Origin: a virus
Strand: one strand, 5' to 3'
Length of the DNA: 64,000 bases
Virus record (IMG/VR): IMGVR_UViG_3300035438_000341
Location: 32,047 to 96,046 of that record
The notes beneath the pieces were generated by a model that had not been told where the DNA came from, searched no databases, and saw only the letters and a list, made by a program, of their open reading frames with translations. The position numbers and the translations under genes are program-made. Shown here one piece after another: positions 38,557 to 46,564 of the stretch (position 1 is its first letter; every line of letters begins with the position of its first letter).

Positions 38557-41509
38557 CTGCTATCACCATCTCTGGAGTTATACTAGTCTGACATTCAAAC
38601 TGTCTATCTGTACCTTTGTGAACAGGGCACCAATCCCAATCTCCTTTATCAAACTTATATTGTGGATCATTCCAGCATCCATGACATACATTTGTGTTAA
38701 CTGGTCTATGGCATGAAAACTCATGATCTTTATCAGTGAAGTTAGAGATCATTATCACTGGTACATCTAACCCCCAAGCTAACCAACTTAGTCCACTAGA
38801 TAGTCCTATAAAGAATTCACTTTGTGTTATCCATTCTATTGTACTACCTATTGATTTATCAATTAATGCATCACAATTGTCAAATGGATTATTTTCTAAT
38901 GATACATTTTTCACTATATATCCTTGACCATGTAAGTAATTAATCACTTCTTGCCAAGCTTCTCTGGTCCAGAACTTACACCCAGCTGTACTATTTGTAG
39001 CTATTGTAACTAGTTTATAGTTTGCTTTAAGTCCTGAGTTATGTATTCTAGGTTTGATTTCTTTATAAGGAAGTCCTAGAATATTTGTAGCTGTTTGCTG
39101 AAGAGGAATTGTATTAGGAAGAACAGGTTCTTTATTATCATTATAGAACCAACCAAGTTTATACATTGCATACAAATCATTAACTACAGACCCTGGTTCT
39201 ACAAATTCCAACATTGGATATTCTTTTTCAAATAAGAAGTTCTTATATGTACTTACAATCACTTCACAGTTATGTAGACATCTAAACTCTTCTACATAAG
39301 GCATCCAAGCTATAGTATCACCTAAAGAAGAACTATCAAAAGCTATATAAACTCTTCTACTCTCTAGATTTAGTATGTTATTATACACCTCAACACCATC
39401 CTTATACACTATAGTTTGCCACCTAGTGAAGTATTCTCTGTTAAGTTTTATCCAATGGTTGCACTTTATTGTATCATAATGAACTAACTTTTGTGTTTCA
39501 AAATCATGAAACTCTACATCAAATGTGCTATCACTGGTTCCTGTTATTTCAAGGAATGGTTGTCCAACAAAATTTTGTATGATATTATAATCATTTATAG
39601 GCGTTTTGTTCGGAATAACGGACATTGCTTTCTCATATAATGATATGTGATCTTTAGCAAAATCATCAGTTGTATTAGTTATTGGTAAATCATATTGCTT
39701 ACCATAGTTTAATAACATTTCTAATTGAGTTTTTGGTTCTTTGATATCTACTATGTAATCAGTGAACATATCTTTATACTGAGGAAGATTTCTAGCAAGG
39801 ATAGGTAACCCATATCCAATAGCTTCTCTAAGTACAAGAGGATTACATTCCCACGTGCTGTTAAACATAAATGCATCTGCAGCTTTCATAAATCTATATA
39901 TGTCATCTTTTTCTCCCCATACAGTAACATTATCAGGTAGATTTTTCATTAGTGGTTTCCAATAGTCTTCAAAGTTCCCAGCTTGATTACCTATAAAGTG
40001 AAACTCTACATATGGTAGAGATCTAGCTATCTCAATTCCTTCTCCTTGATTCTTTCCTTTGGTCCATAGTCCTACATTAACTACATGCTTTTTTCTACTA
40101 TCCATTCCTAGATATGCTTTACTGAACAGTTTGTCTTTTGGAGAAACAATCTGTTTGTCTATAGGGAACTCAATCACTTGTTTGTAACCATCTAGGTTAG
40201 CAAATGTATCTAAGTGATAAGGACTGCAGAAAGCATATGCATCAGGTGTAAATATCTTCTCAGAAGGATTGAAAGATACATCATGACATGTCTCAACTAT
40301 TCTATATTTTCTATCAGGAGAATACAATCTTGTCATCATCTTTCTATCTAGTCTCTCAGACATCTCATCTATATGTATGATGTCTGGTTTAAACTCTTCT
40401 ACAGCTTTGAAGATTCTCATCTTATCTTCATTCAGTGTATATAAGCCTGTAAGCTTTATAATCTCATCTCTCTGTACAACATAATCTTTGCTGTAACATT
40501 GATATTCTACCACTTGAATAGATACATTTGGCAGAGTTTGCAACGCTTGTATTCTTTTAAGAAGGAATGCAGGCATACCACCTGTAGATAGGTGAGGAGC
40601 AACAAATAATATTTTTAGTTTAGACATTGGTTTAGACATTTTAGACATTAGTTTAGACATTTGTACTGGATCTTTCTCTCCATGTAGGAATAGTAATTGT
40701 TCTTTACACTCTGGTAACCTGAACCAATTGTTAACATGTTTACCCCAGTTATCTTCATTATATATCCTATCTAGCTTGTCAAGACCAGCATTAGTGTATA
40801 TATAAGGAAGACCCTGATGTATATTATATTTCCACAATAGCACATTTACTATTGTCTCTTCATGATAGGGAGCATAGATTTGTGGATTCTCAAGTATAGT
40901 GGGATGAGTGCACATCCAATACCACTCATCTAGAAAGTTAATAGTGTTCTTACCAGCCACAAAGTAACCAGTTTGTCTATATCTCTCTCTCACATATTGA
41001 TTTACATTGAATAATTCACATGCTGGATGTTCTAGTGTAGTGGAGAGATCTTCTTTACTATCAGCTCCTCCTCTTCCATTGTTATGCAGATAGTCATATA
41101 TACCTTCTACAAAATATGGATGTCCACATTCAGTGTTGTACATATCAAATATACTATCTACATACTGAGTAGCTACACTGTCAGAATCTACGTAACATAT
41201 TGTATTAGCAAAGTGCTCAAGAGCATGCTTAACTATAAGAGGCCTTTTTATTAATAGATTGTATATTCTTGAATCATCTCTATCTATATAAACTTCTTGT
41301 GATACATCTTTAATATCACACTCCCAGTATACAGTATTAGCTCCAGGAACCTCTCTGTGATCATTTAACAGGTACACTGTGATTGGTATATTGCTAAACT
41401 GTTGAATGCTCTCTACAGCCATGCATACAGTGCTGTAATAAGATGCATTTGCATATAAAACGTACATTTTATCTGCTTTTATATGTTGATACGTATAACT
41501 ATCGGACAT
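38537..41509 (-). CDS. Three-domain glycosyltransferase: GT-A + GT4 + TibC-like heptosyltransferase
   Basis: The ATG at 41509 is chosen; an upstream TTG at 41530 falls inside the promoter box. Residues ~14-280 are a GT-A/GT8-like domain with DSDS at 108-111 as the metal/nucleotide-sugar site. A MSK-repeat linker (284-297) leads to a GT4 domain (about 298-640; APHLSTGGMPAFLL, and the acceptor/donor region NPLVLREAIGYGLPILARN). The last ~280 residues (from about 715, SSLGDTIAWMPYV) are GT9-like. They end in CHGCWND ... WDWCPVHKGTDRQFEC, the metal-binding Cys finger of the bacterial autotransporter heptosyltransferase (TibC/Aah) family, which O-glycosylates Ser/Thr on repeat proteins. It is the only long gene on this strand between two + operons. 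Substrates are proposed to be the phage's own Thr/Ser-rich fibres; that is inference. Confidence 0.82.
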   Translation of the reverse strand: MSDSYTYQHIKADKMYVLYANASYYSTVCMAVESIQQFSNIPITVYLLNDHREVPGANTVYWECDIKDVSQEVYIDRDDSRIYNLLIKRPLIVKHALEHFANTICYVDSDSVATQYVDSIFDMYNTECGHPYFVEGIYDYLHNNGRGGADSKEDLSTTLEHPACELFNVNQYVRERYRQTGYFVAGKNTINFLDEWYWMCTHPTILENPQIYAPYHEETIVNVLLWKYNIHQGLPYIYTNAGLDKLDRIYNEDNWGKHVNNWFRLPECKEQLLFLHGEKDPVQMSKLMSKMSKPMSKLKILFVAPHLSTGGMPAFLLKRIQALQTLPNVSIQVVEYQCYSKDYVVQRDEIIKLTGLYTLNEDKMRIFKAVEEFKPDIIHIDEMSERLDRKMMTRLYSPDRKYRIVETCHDVSFNPSEKIFTPDAYAFCSPYHLDTFANLDGYKQVIEFPIDKQIVSPKDKLFSKAYLGMDSRKKHVVNVGLWTKGKNQGEGIEIARSLPYVEFHFIGNQAGNFEDYWKPLMKNLPDNVTVWGEKDDIYRFMKAADAFMFNSTWECNPLVLREAIGYGLPILARNLPQYKDMFTDYIVDIKEPKTQLEMLLNYGKQYDLPITNTTDDFAKDHISLYEKAMSVIPNKTPINDYNIIQNFVGQPFLEITGTSDSTFDVEFHDFETQKLVHYDTIKCNHWIKLNREYFTRWQTIVYKDGVEVYNNILNLESRRVYIAFDSSSLGDTIAWMPYVEEFRCLHNCEVIVSTYKNFLFEKEYPMLEFVEPGSVVNDLYAMYKLGWFYNDNKEPVLPNTIPLQQTATNILGLPYKEIKPRIHNSGLKANYKLVTIATNSTAGCKFWTREAWQEVINYLHGQGYIVKNVSLENNPFDNCDALIDKSIGSTIEWITQSEFFIGLSSGLSWLAWGLDVPVIMISNFTDKDHEFSCHRPVNTNVCHGCWNDPQYKFDKGDWDWCPVHKGTDRQFECQTSITPEMVIAEIKTLI

Positions 41510-41527
41510 AGGTTTGATTTTTAAAAA

Positions 41528-41535
41528 CAAAGATA
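41528..41535 (-). promoter_or_regulatory. -7 element of a promoter for the glycosyltransferase gene
   Basis: The minus strand reads TATCTTTG here, an exact TAnnTTTG. Transcription would start near 41521, leaving a leader of about 12 nt before the ATG at 41509. No good TTTG box at the usual distance was found, so this may be a phage-modified or activator-dependent promoter. Confidence 0.4.
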
Positions 41536-41586
41536 TAAAAATATATTTAGCTTATGCTATATTATGAAAGAAATATCAGTTAACCA

Positions 41587-41618
41587 TTTTATTATACGGA
41601 ATATATGATTTACATTTG
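41587..41618 (+). promoter_or_regulatory. Promoter for the lysis cassette
   Basis: TACATTTG at 41611-41618 is an exact -7 element, with TTTT (one mismatch from TTTG) 20 nt upstream. The box continues as TACATTTGTTATAA, nearly the same as the promoter at 47743. A leader of about 70 nt separates it from the ATG at 41697; I see no clear structure in that leader. Confidence 0.5.
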
Positions 41619-41696
41619 TTATAAATTTTATAATCTTTTCTTCGGTACAATCATGTTCTGTGATTGTCTATTATTATAATACTACCGCTCATACCT

Positions 41697-42020
41697 ATGG
41701 AAAACACATTTGAAAAACAAGTAGAACAAGAATTAAAAAGCATGGACCAACGCCTATATGATCTAGAGGAGAAAATGACTTCAATAGATACCAAACTAAC
41801 ACAAGTTGTAGACGCTATATTAGGAAACGCATTAACCAAAGCAGGAGGTTTTGTTGCTGAGTTGAACGAATTGAAAGTCAAAATAAAAACCCTAGAGGAT
41901 AAATTGAGCAGACAAGAAAACTTTAAGAACAAAGTTATGTGGACTGTTGGTGTAGTGGTGGCTATAGGTGTTATACTACAATATTTAGCAAGTATATATT
42001 ATAATATAAAACGAGTATGA
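41697..42020 (+). CDS. XhlA-like coiled-coil membrane protein, 107 aa
   Basis: The start at 41697 (MENTFEKQVEQEL) is preferred over an upstream ATG at 41664, which would add a hydrophobic leader of odd composition. A long heptad-rich coiled coil (about residues 5-75) is followed by a single membrane span (about 80-100) and a short basic tail. This is the layout of haemolysin XhlA-type lysis accessory proteins found beside holins. It opens a four-gene lysis cassette with ATGA/GTGA/1-nt overlaps. Confidence 0.6.
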   Translation: MENTFEKQVEQELKSMDQRLYDLEEKMTSIDTKLTQVVDAILGNALTKAGGFVAELNELKVKIKTLEDKLSRQENFKNKVMWTVGVVVAIGVILQYLASIYYNIKRV

Positions 42021-42628
42021 TGTTTATAAAAAAGAATTACTTATATTTAATCATAGGTGTCCTAGTGCTTGTGATATTTTTACAGAGATGTGGATCTGAT
42101 AAACCTGTCACTCCTGTACCACCAGTTGTAAAGATAGACACTGTATGGGTGAAACATGATAGCTTGATATATTCTAAGCCTAAAGTGATTACAGTTATCA
42201 AAGGGATTCCTGAGATACAATATGTACCAGATACATCTTATTCAAAGCTTGTTATACAATATAAAAGTTTAGTTGATCTGTGTACAGCAAAGAATGTATA
42301 CTCAGATACATTGAAAATAGATTCTATTGGATATATAAATGTTTTAGATACGATTTCAAAAAACAGAATACAAGGAAGAAGATTCAAGTATGATTTAAAA
42401 TATCCTGTAGTTACAAAGACCATCACTCTTCAAGCACCTCCTAAGACACAAGTATATATAGGTGGAGGCTTACAAGGAAACCAGTATAACATAGTTAATC
42501 AGTTTAATGCAGGACTATTGCTCAAGACTAAGAAAGATCAAATCTATGGAGTGTATACAGGAATGAACACAGATGGACAAGTACAATATGGCTTACAAAG
42601 CTATTGGAAAATTAAATTAGGTAAGTGA
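42017..42628 (+). CDS. Membrane-anchored periplasmic protein, spanin candidate
   Basis: Of 203 residues, 9-23 form a hydrophobic anchor (LYLIIGVLVLVIFLQ) followed by a Pro/Val-rich stalk and a beta-rich C-terminus (VYIGGGLQGNQYN, YGVYTGMNTDGQVQYGL). A Cys follows the anchor (QRCGSD) but the surrounding residues do not form a good lipobox. Such proteins sit between holin genes and endolysin in many Bacteroidota phages and are suspected to disrupt the outer membrane. The start overlaps the upstream stop (ATGA). Confidence 0.5.
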   Translation: MMFIKKNYLYLIIGVLVLVIFLQRCGSDKPVTPVPPVVKIDTVWVKHDSLIYSKPKVITVIKGIPEIQYVPDTSYSKLVIQYKSLVDLCTAKNVYSDTLKIDSIGYINVLDTISKNRIQGRRFKYDLKYPVVTKTITLQAPPKTQVYIGGGLQGNQYNIVNQFNAGLLLKTKKDQIYGVYTGMNTDGQVQYGLQSYWKIKLGK

Positions 42629-42888
42629 TAAAACTATTTAAATACATAGAACCATTATGGTTAGGAACCAACAGTAAGATATCTATAAGAAAGATCTTAT
42701 CGTTGGCTTTTTCTATTGATTTTGTAAGCAACATTTCTTTTGTTATACATAAATGGGAAATAGGAAAATCATATTCTGATGTAGCTATGTTACTAGGACT
42801 AGAAGCTGCTCTTATAGCTGCTCTCCTATCACTCACCACATATTCAACTATGGTGGCAAATAAAAACTCAAACACAGAAATAGACTAA
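42625..42888 (+). CDS. Holin candidate, 87 aa, GTG start
   Basis: The GTG start overlaps the upstream stop as GTGA. There is a hydrophobic region near residues 24-44 and a stronger span at about 55-76 (AMLLGLEAALIAALLSLTTY), with a polar C-terminus. Size, two spans and position directly before the endolysin fit a holin. Its stop shares one base with the endolysin ATG. Confidence 0.55.
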   Translation: MIKLFKYIEPLWLGTNSKISIRKILSLAFSIDFVSNISFVIHKWEIGKSYSDVAMLLGLEAALIAALLSLTTYSTMVANKNSNTEID

Positions 42889-43334
42889 TGGTAACAAGTG
42901 CACAAGCGTTAAAGAAATACGGAGACCCAACTAAAGAATCTGGTATGACATTATGGGATGTACCAAAAGAATTAGAAATTGGTGTACTCCCTAAGAGATT
43001 ATATTGTAACAAAGATATGATCCTGCCATTAACAAAAGCTTTTAAAAATCTCATATCTACAGGATGTGTTAAAGAATTAAAAACTTGGGATGGATGTTTC
43101 AATATAAGAAAGAAAAGAGGACTTGCATCAATGTCTTTACATTCTTGGGGTTGTGCTGTGGATTTAAACGCTTCAGATAATGTTCTTGGTAAATCTTATT
43201 CTGAGTTACTGAAGTTAGGAAAAAAACCTTTTTCTGAAGAATTTTTAAATTGTTTTAGACTAGCAGGGTTTGATGCTGGAGGAGATTGGACCACTCGTCC
43301 TGATAGAATGCACTTTCAATTAAAAAATATTTAA
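42888..43334 (+). CDS. Endolysin, M15-family peptidase (VanY/L-alanyl-D-glutamate peptidase type)
   Basis: This 148-residue enzyme carries the M15 zinc motifs: SLHSWGCAVDLN (His and Asp ligands, about residues 84-95) and DRMHF near the C-terminus (third ligand). The Trp in GDWT precedes the last motif as in related endolysins. There is no signal peptide, so release would depend on the holin upstream. It cuts peptide cross-links or stems of the host cell wall. Its stop overlaps the start of a homing endonuclease gene as TAATG. Confidence 0.85.
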   Translation: MVTSAQALKKYGDPTKESGMTLWDVPKELEIGVLPKRLYCNKDMILPLTKAFKNLISTGCVKELKTWDGCFNIRKKRGLASMSLHSWGCAVDLNASDNVLGKSYSELLKLGKKPFSEEFLNCFRLAGFDAGGDWTTRPDRMHFQLKNI

Positions 43335-43921
43335 TGAAATCAGGAATTTATATAATAAAAAATACTATAAATAATAAGGTTTACATTGGGCAATCTAATA
43401 ACATTCAACTTAGATTAAATGCTCACAAAAGAATGCTTAGAAATAATATTCATGGTAATATAAAACTACAAAGATCTTATAACAAACAACCAGAAGGGTC
43501 TTTTAGTTTTGAAGTATTAGAATATTGTGAATGTGATTTTTTAAATTCTAAAGAAATTTACTACATTGCTGAACATGATTCAGTTTATAATGGATACAAT
43601 ATGGAATTTGGAGGAACTACAGCTAAAGTTATATCTCCTGAACTTAGACTTAAATTATCGCTTTCTCATCTTGGAAAACCAAGTCCTAAAAAAGGAATAA
43701 AAACTGGAAAACCTTCATGGAACTCTAATAAAAAAGGAGTACAGTGTAGTTCACGTAGAATAAAAGTAAAAGTTATAAATAAAGAAACTAAAGAAGTGAT
43801 TGGTATTTTTGAATCTAAACAAGCTTTTTGTGTTTTTATAAATTATAAGTCTAAAAACTTTAAGAAAATAAGTGATTCAGTGACACATTTAGGAAAATAT
43901 GAATTAATTAACATTATCTAA
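43334..43921 (+). CDS. GIY-YIG homing endonuclease, 195 aa
   Basis: The N-terminal catalytic domain shows GIYIIKN at 4-10 and VYIGQS about ten residues later, with Arg in LRLNAHKR and a Glu in the NSKEIYYI helix. A NUMOD3-like stretch (about 95-135; SPELRLKLSLSHLGKPSPKKG) and a basic C-terminus follow. It begins at the endolysin stop (TAATG) and ends at the start of the next gene (TAATG), so it sits seamlessly between two genes. Likely a selfish invader that keeps translation of its neighbours intact. Confidence 0.88.
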   Translation: MKSGIYIIKNTINNKVYIGQSNNIQLRLNAHKRMLRNNIHGNIKLQRSYNKQPEGSFSFEVLEYCECDFLNSKEIYYIAEHDSVYNGYNMEFGGTTAKVISPELRLKLSLSHLGKPSPKKGIKTGKPSWNSNKKGVQCSSRRIKVKVINKETKEVIGIFESKQAFCVFINYKSKNFKKISDSVTHLGKYELINII

Positions 43922-44388
43922 TGAGAAGATGTGATGAGATATATGAAATAGTAACTGTTTACTATCCAACTAGCTGTTTAAATACAACTAAGTGTTCAAC
44001 AACTACATCTACATCAACAAGTACTTCCACTTCCACTAGTACTAGTACATCAACCTCTACATCTACATCTACAAGCACTACCAGTACATCAACTACAGCT
44101 ATACCAACCACTACTACCACCACTACAGTTCGAATGGTTTGGACTTATACTTTTCGATATATTACATGTGATACATGTGCTAATATAGGTGGTGGAGGAT
44201 TTGGTAATTCTCAAGAATTAATAGTTGGAAACTATTATACCACTCCAAGTGTACCTTATAAAATATTAATTCTTGGATTTGTGTCACTTAATCCTGGCAC
44301 TCCAGGAGAATATATTTTAACCTATAGTGGTGCAACTACTTGTCAAGGGATTAGTTGTCCTACTACAACAACAACAACTACAATATAA
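43921..44388 (+). CDS. Thr/Ser-repeat structural or surface protein, 155 aa
   Basis: A short N-terminal part with two Cys is followed by an uninterrupted (Thr-Ser) dipeptide repeat at about residues 26-55 and a Thr tract. Then comes a ~75-residue domain (WTYTFRYITCDTCANIGGGGFG ... GEYILTYSG) and a terminal Thr tract. The Thr tracts flanked by Cys-containing domains match the C-terminus of the tail protein at 1-2865. The repeats look like an extended linker with very high density of potential O-glycosylation sites. It is a likely virion decoration or tail component. Confidence 0.6.
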   Translation: MRRCDEIYEIVTVYYPTSCLNTTKCSTTTSTSTSTSTSTSTSTSTSTSTSTSTTSTSTTAIPTTTTTTTVRMVWTYTFRYITCDTCANIGGGGFGNSQELIVGNYYTTPSVPYKILILGFVSLNPGTPGEYILTYSGATTCQGISCPTTTTTTTI

Positions 44389-44389
44389 A

Positions 44390-44527
44390 ATGGCAAAACA
44401 AACCAACACAGTACAAAAAAGAGTGAAGATTAAAGTGAGTAGACCTGGTGTACATGCAAAGTCCCAAACGTCTAAACTTAAATCTAGTAAACTCTATAAG
44501 AAAAAAAATGTAGGACAAGGAAGATAA
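44390..44527 (+). CDS. Small basic protein, 45 aa
   Basis: ATG at 44390 is chosen, immediately after the upstream gene; the longer frame from 44327 overlaps that gene. The protein is Lys-rich (KRVKIKVSRPGVHAKSQTSK, ending KKKNVGQGR). I recall similar short proteins in other Bacteroidota phages, where they are conserved but uncharacterised. It may bind nucleic acid. Confidence 0.6.
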   Translation: MAKQTNTVQKRVKIKVSRPGVHAKSQTSKLKSSKLYKKKNVGQGR

Positions 44528-44581
44528 TCTTTTTGATTATTTTAATTCACTAGTAATCATGCATATTTGCATAAATTGTGA

Positions 44582-44589
44582 TATTTTTG
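44582..44589 (+). promoter_or_regulatory. Candidate -7 element upstream of the second glycosyltransferase
   Basis: TATTTTTG fits TAnnTTTG exactly and is followed by TAACTATAAAATAAACCAA, similar to the sequence after the promoter at 47743. The nearest TTTG upstream (44566-44569) is only 12 nt away, so the -33 element is poor. Confidence 0.35.
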
Positions 44590-44614
44590 TAACTATAAAA
44601 TAAACCAACTACAT

Positions 44615-45631
44615 ATGAAAGATTTAAAATTCATCCAAGCATGTCCAAGTGATGTATATTACACATGGCAAGTTCATTTATGGCTTGAGAGCTTAAGGAA
44701 TATTGGACATAGCGATAAAGCTATATCTGTTATATTCACACCCAAGGGAAGAGAGAATAGAGACAAATGGAAACAGATAGAAACCCTCTATCCAGAATCA
44801 GAGTTTCATTATTACAATGATGAAGACAATTTAAATCAACTGTTAGGAATATATATTCCTGTACTAAGACCATATGTACTTTGGAAACATTTCAAAGCTA
44901 ATCCAGAACTAAGTGATAAAGCTATATTCTATTGTGACTCAGACATTCTCTTTACTAAAGATTTCAATGTAGATGAGTTTACACAAGATGATGTTAATTA
45001 CTTGTCAGACACAAACAGTTACATCAATGCTACATATTTTGATAGCAAAGAAAGAGATGTTCTTCCAGAGAAACTAGAAGAATACAAAACAAGAGACATT
45101 CTTGGAGAAATAGCTAGTGTCATTGGTATAGATAGAGAGACTTGTGAAGCTAACAACCTACACTCAGGAGGAGCACAATATCTATTAAAGAATGTAGATG
45201 GTGAGTTCTGGAGTAAGGTGATGAATGATTGCATTCTTATTAGAACCTATTTACAAACAGTGAATAGAGATTTCTTTAAAGATGAGAACACAGGATATCA
45301 ATCATGGTGTGCAGATATGTGGGCTGTTCTTTGGAACCTATGGTTTAGAGAACAAGAAACAAAGGTGATTCCTGAACTAGCTTTCACTTGGGCTACAGAT
45401 CCTATATCTAAACTAGACAGTCACACAATCTTTCATAATGCAGGAATAACAGGAACATCAATGAATGGATATCCTTGTTTCTACAAAGGAAAGTATCATC
45501 AAGGAACTGATCCTACAAAAGATCCTCACTTAGATGATGTATTAAACAATATAGAATCACAGAAGTATTGTACATGGTTCTATGCAAACGAACTCAACAA
45601 AATAAAACAGAAATATACACTTAATTATTAA
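44615..45631 (+). CDS. Glycosyltransferase, GT-A fold, 338 aa
   Basis: The N-terminus (FIQACPSDVYYTWQVHLWLESLR) is the usual first strand and helix of a nucleotide-sugar transferase. YCDSDILF (about 109-116) provides the DxD metal site. HSGGAQYLLKN (about 178-188) and W-rich segments (YQSWCADMWAVLWNLWF, about 229-245) form the acceptor side. The layout resembles families that add sugars to hydroxyproline/serine-rich proteins in plants, recalled not searched. It lies between two genes encoding Thr-tract proteins (43921 and 45649), which supports modification of phage structural proteins. It has no membrane anchor, so it would act in the cytoplasm. Confidence 0.72.
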   Translation: MKDLKFIQACPSDVYYTWQVHLWLESLRNIGHSDKAISVIFTPKGRENRDKWKQIETLYPESEFHYYNDEDNLNQLLGIYIPVLRPYVLWKHFKANPELSDKAIFYCDSDILFTKDFNVDEFTQDDVNYLSDTNSYINATYFDSKERDVLPEKLEEYKTRDILGEIASVIGIDRETCEANNLHSGGAQYLLKNVDGEFWSKVMNDCILIRTYLQTVNRDFFKDENTGYQSWCADMWAVLWNLWFREQETKVIPELAFTWATDPISKLDSHTIFHNAGITGTSMNGYPCFYKGKYHQGTDPTKDPHLDDVLNNIESQKYCTWFYANELNKIKQKYTLNY

Positions 45632-45648
45632 TAACAAAAACAATTATC

Positions 45649-45852
45649 ATGAGTAACAAGAGAGACCTTAAGGCCTATGTAAGATTCGATGGATCTGGCA
45701 GAATTGTAGCAGGAAGTTTAGTCCTAAGAAGAAGTAAGCCAAAGGTGGGCAAATGGCAAGAGATAACAGCATATGAGTGTTGTAATCCAACTACTAGTAC
45801 AACAACTACAGCAGCACCTACAACTACTACCACAACAACCCCTGCACCTTAA
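45649..45852 (+). CDS. Small protein with Thr-tract tail, 67 aa
   Basis: A conserved-looking N-terminal domain (KRDLKAYVRFDGSGRIVAGSL, about 4-45) is followed by Cys-Cys-Asn-Pro and a tail of Thr runs interrupted by Ala-Pro. The same Cys-Asn-Pro-Thr join occurs in the tail protein at 1-2865. It is likely a small virion component displaying a glycosylatable tail; the gene starts 17 nt after the glycosyltransferase stop. Confidence 0.6.
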   Translation: MSNKRDLKAYVRFDGSGRIVAGSLVLRRSKPKVGKWQEITAYECCNPTTSTTTTAAPTTTTTTTPAP

Positions 45853-45861
45853 TATTAAATT

Positions 45862-46278
45862 ATGGCTTTAAAATCATTATTCCCAGAAGATATGATTAGT
45901 AAAGGAACTGGTAGCGAGCTCTCATTAGAGAGCATTGCTGCTAAGCTTACTTACTTTCATGAGCAGCTACATTTGACTCATTGGCAAACAACTTCATACG
46001 CTGAACATCAAGCCACTGGAGCATTATATGATTATGTACATGATTTTAAAGATGGACTGATTGAAAAGATTATGGGATATACAGGTAAAAGACCTGGCCC
46101 ATATAAAATTGAACCTCTTATAAACTGTACATCTGCTCAATGCGTTTCAGATCTTTTATCTTTCGCATCAGCTTTAAAAATGTATGGTGAGAAGAATAGC
46201 TTCCATGATGTATGCAATCTTGCAGATGCTTTATCTGGAGAAGCAGCTAAGACAAAATTCTTATTAACACTGTCTTAG
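45862..46278 (+). CDS. DUF5856 ferritin/Dps-like protein, 138 aa
   Basis: An all-helical protein with HEQLHLTHWQTTSYAEHQ at about residues 33-50, the pattern of the DUF5856 family, which resembles Dps/ferritin helices with His and Glu positions suited to metal binding. Such proteins are common in phages of Bacteroidota; whether they bind iron is not established. It uses TAG as its stop, and the next ATG follows with no gap. Confidence 0.65.
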   Translation: MALKSLFPEDMISKGTGSELSLESIAAKLTYFHEQLHLTHWQTTSYAEHQATGALYDYVHDFKDGLIEKIMGYTGKRPGPYKIEPLINCTSAQCVSDLLSFASALKMYGEKNSFHDVCNLADALSGEAAKTKFLLTLS

Positions 46279-46563
46279 ATGTTTGTAAACAAAAAACATT
46301 TTCCAAAACTGATGCAAGACAATGATGAAACATTTCTTGCACATTTGGAAGGTGTAATAAGCTCTGTTGATGAATTATGTAGTTTGGAGATAACAAAGCT
46401 CTCAGATAGCTTTAGATTCAGAATAGCAGCAAGTCTTCCTAAGTATAACAATATGCTTATAGAAGAAATATTAAAGTTTTGTAACATGTTCAACATAAGA
46501 GTTGACATGAGTAAATCAATTAAAACATCAAGTGTGATAACATTTGAAATAACACTAAACTAA
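46279..46563 (+). CDS. Hypothetical protein, 94 aa
   Basis: Begins directly after the DUF5856 stop. Mostly helical and mildly acidic in the first half (about residues 10-65), with a beta-like C-terminus (SVITFEITLN). No motif recognised. The tight spacing suggests a partner of the ferritin-like protein or a structural accessory. Confidence 0.5.
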   Translation: MFVNKKHFPKLMQDNDETFLAHLEGVISSVDELCSLEITKLSDSFRFRIAASLPKYNNMLIEEILKFCNMFNIRVDMSKSIKTSSVITFEITLN

Positions 46564-46564
46564 T

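Noticed and set aside
42612-43102. Minus-strand frames over the holin and endolysin genes
   Set aside because: Antisense to well-supported genes with known motifs and overlapping starts.
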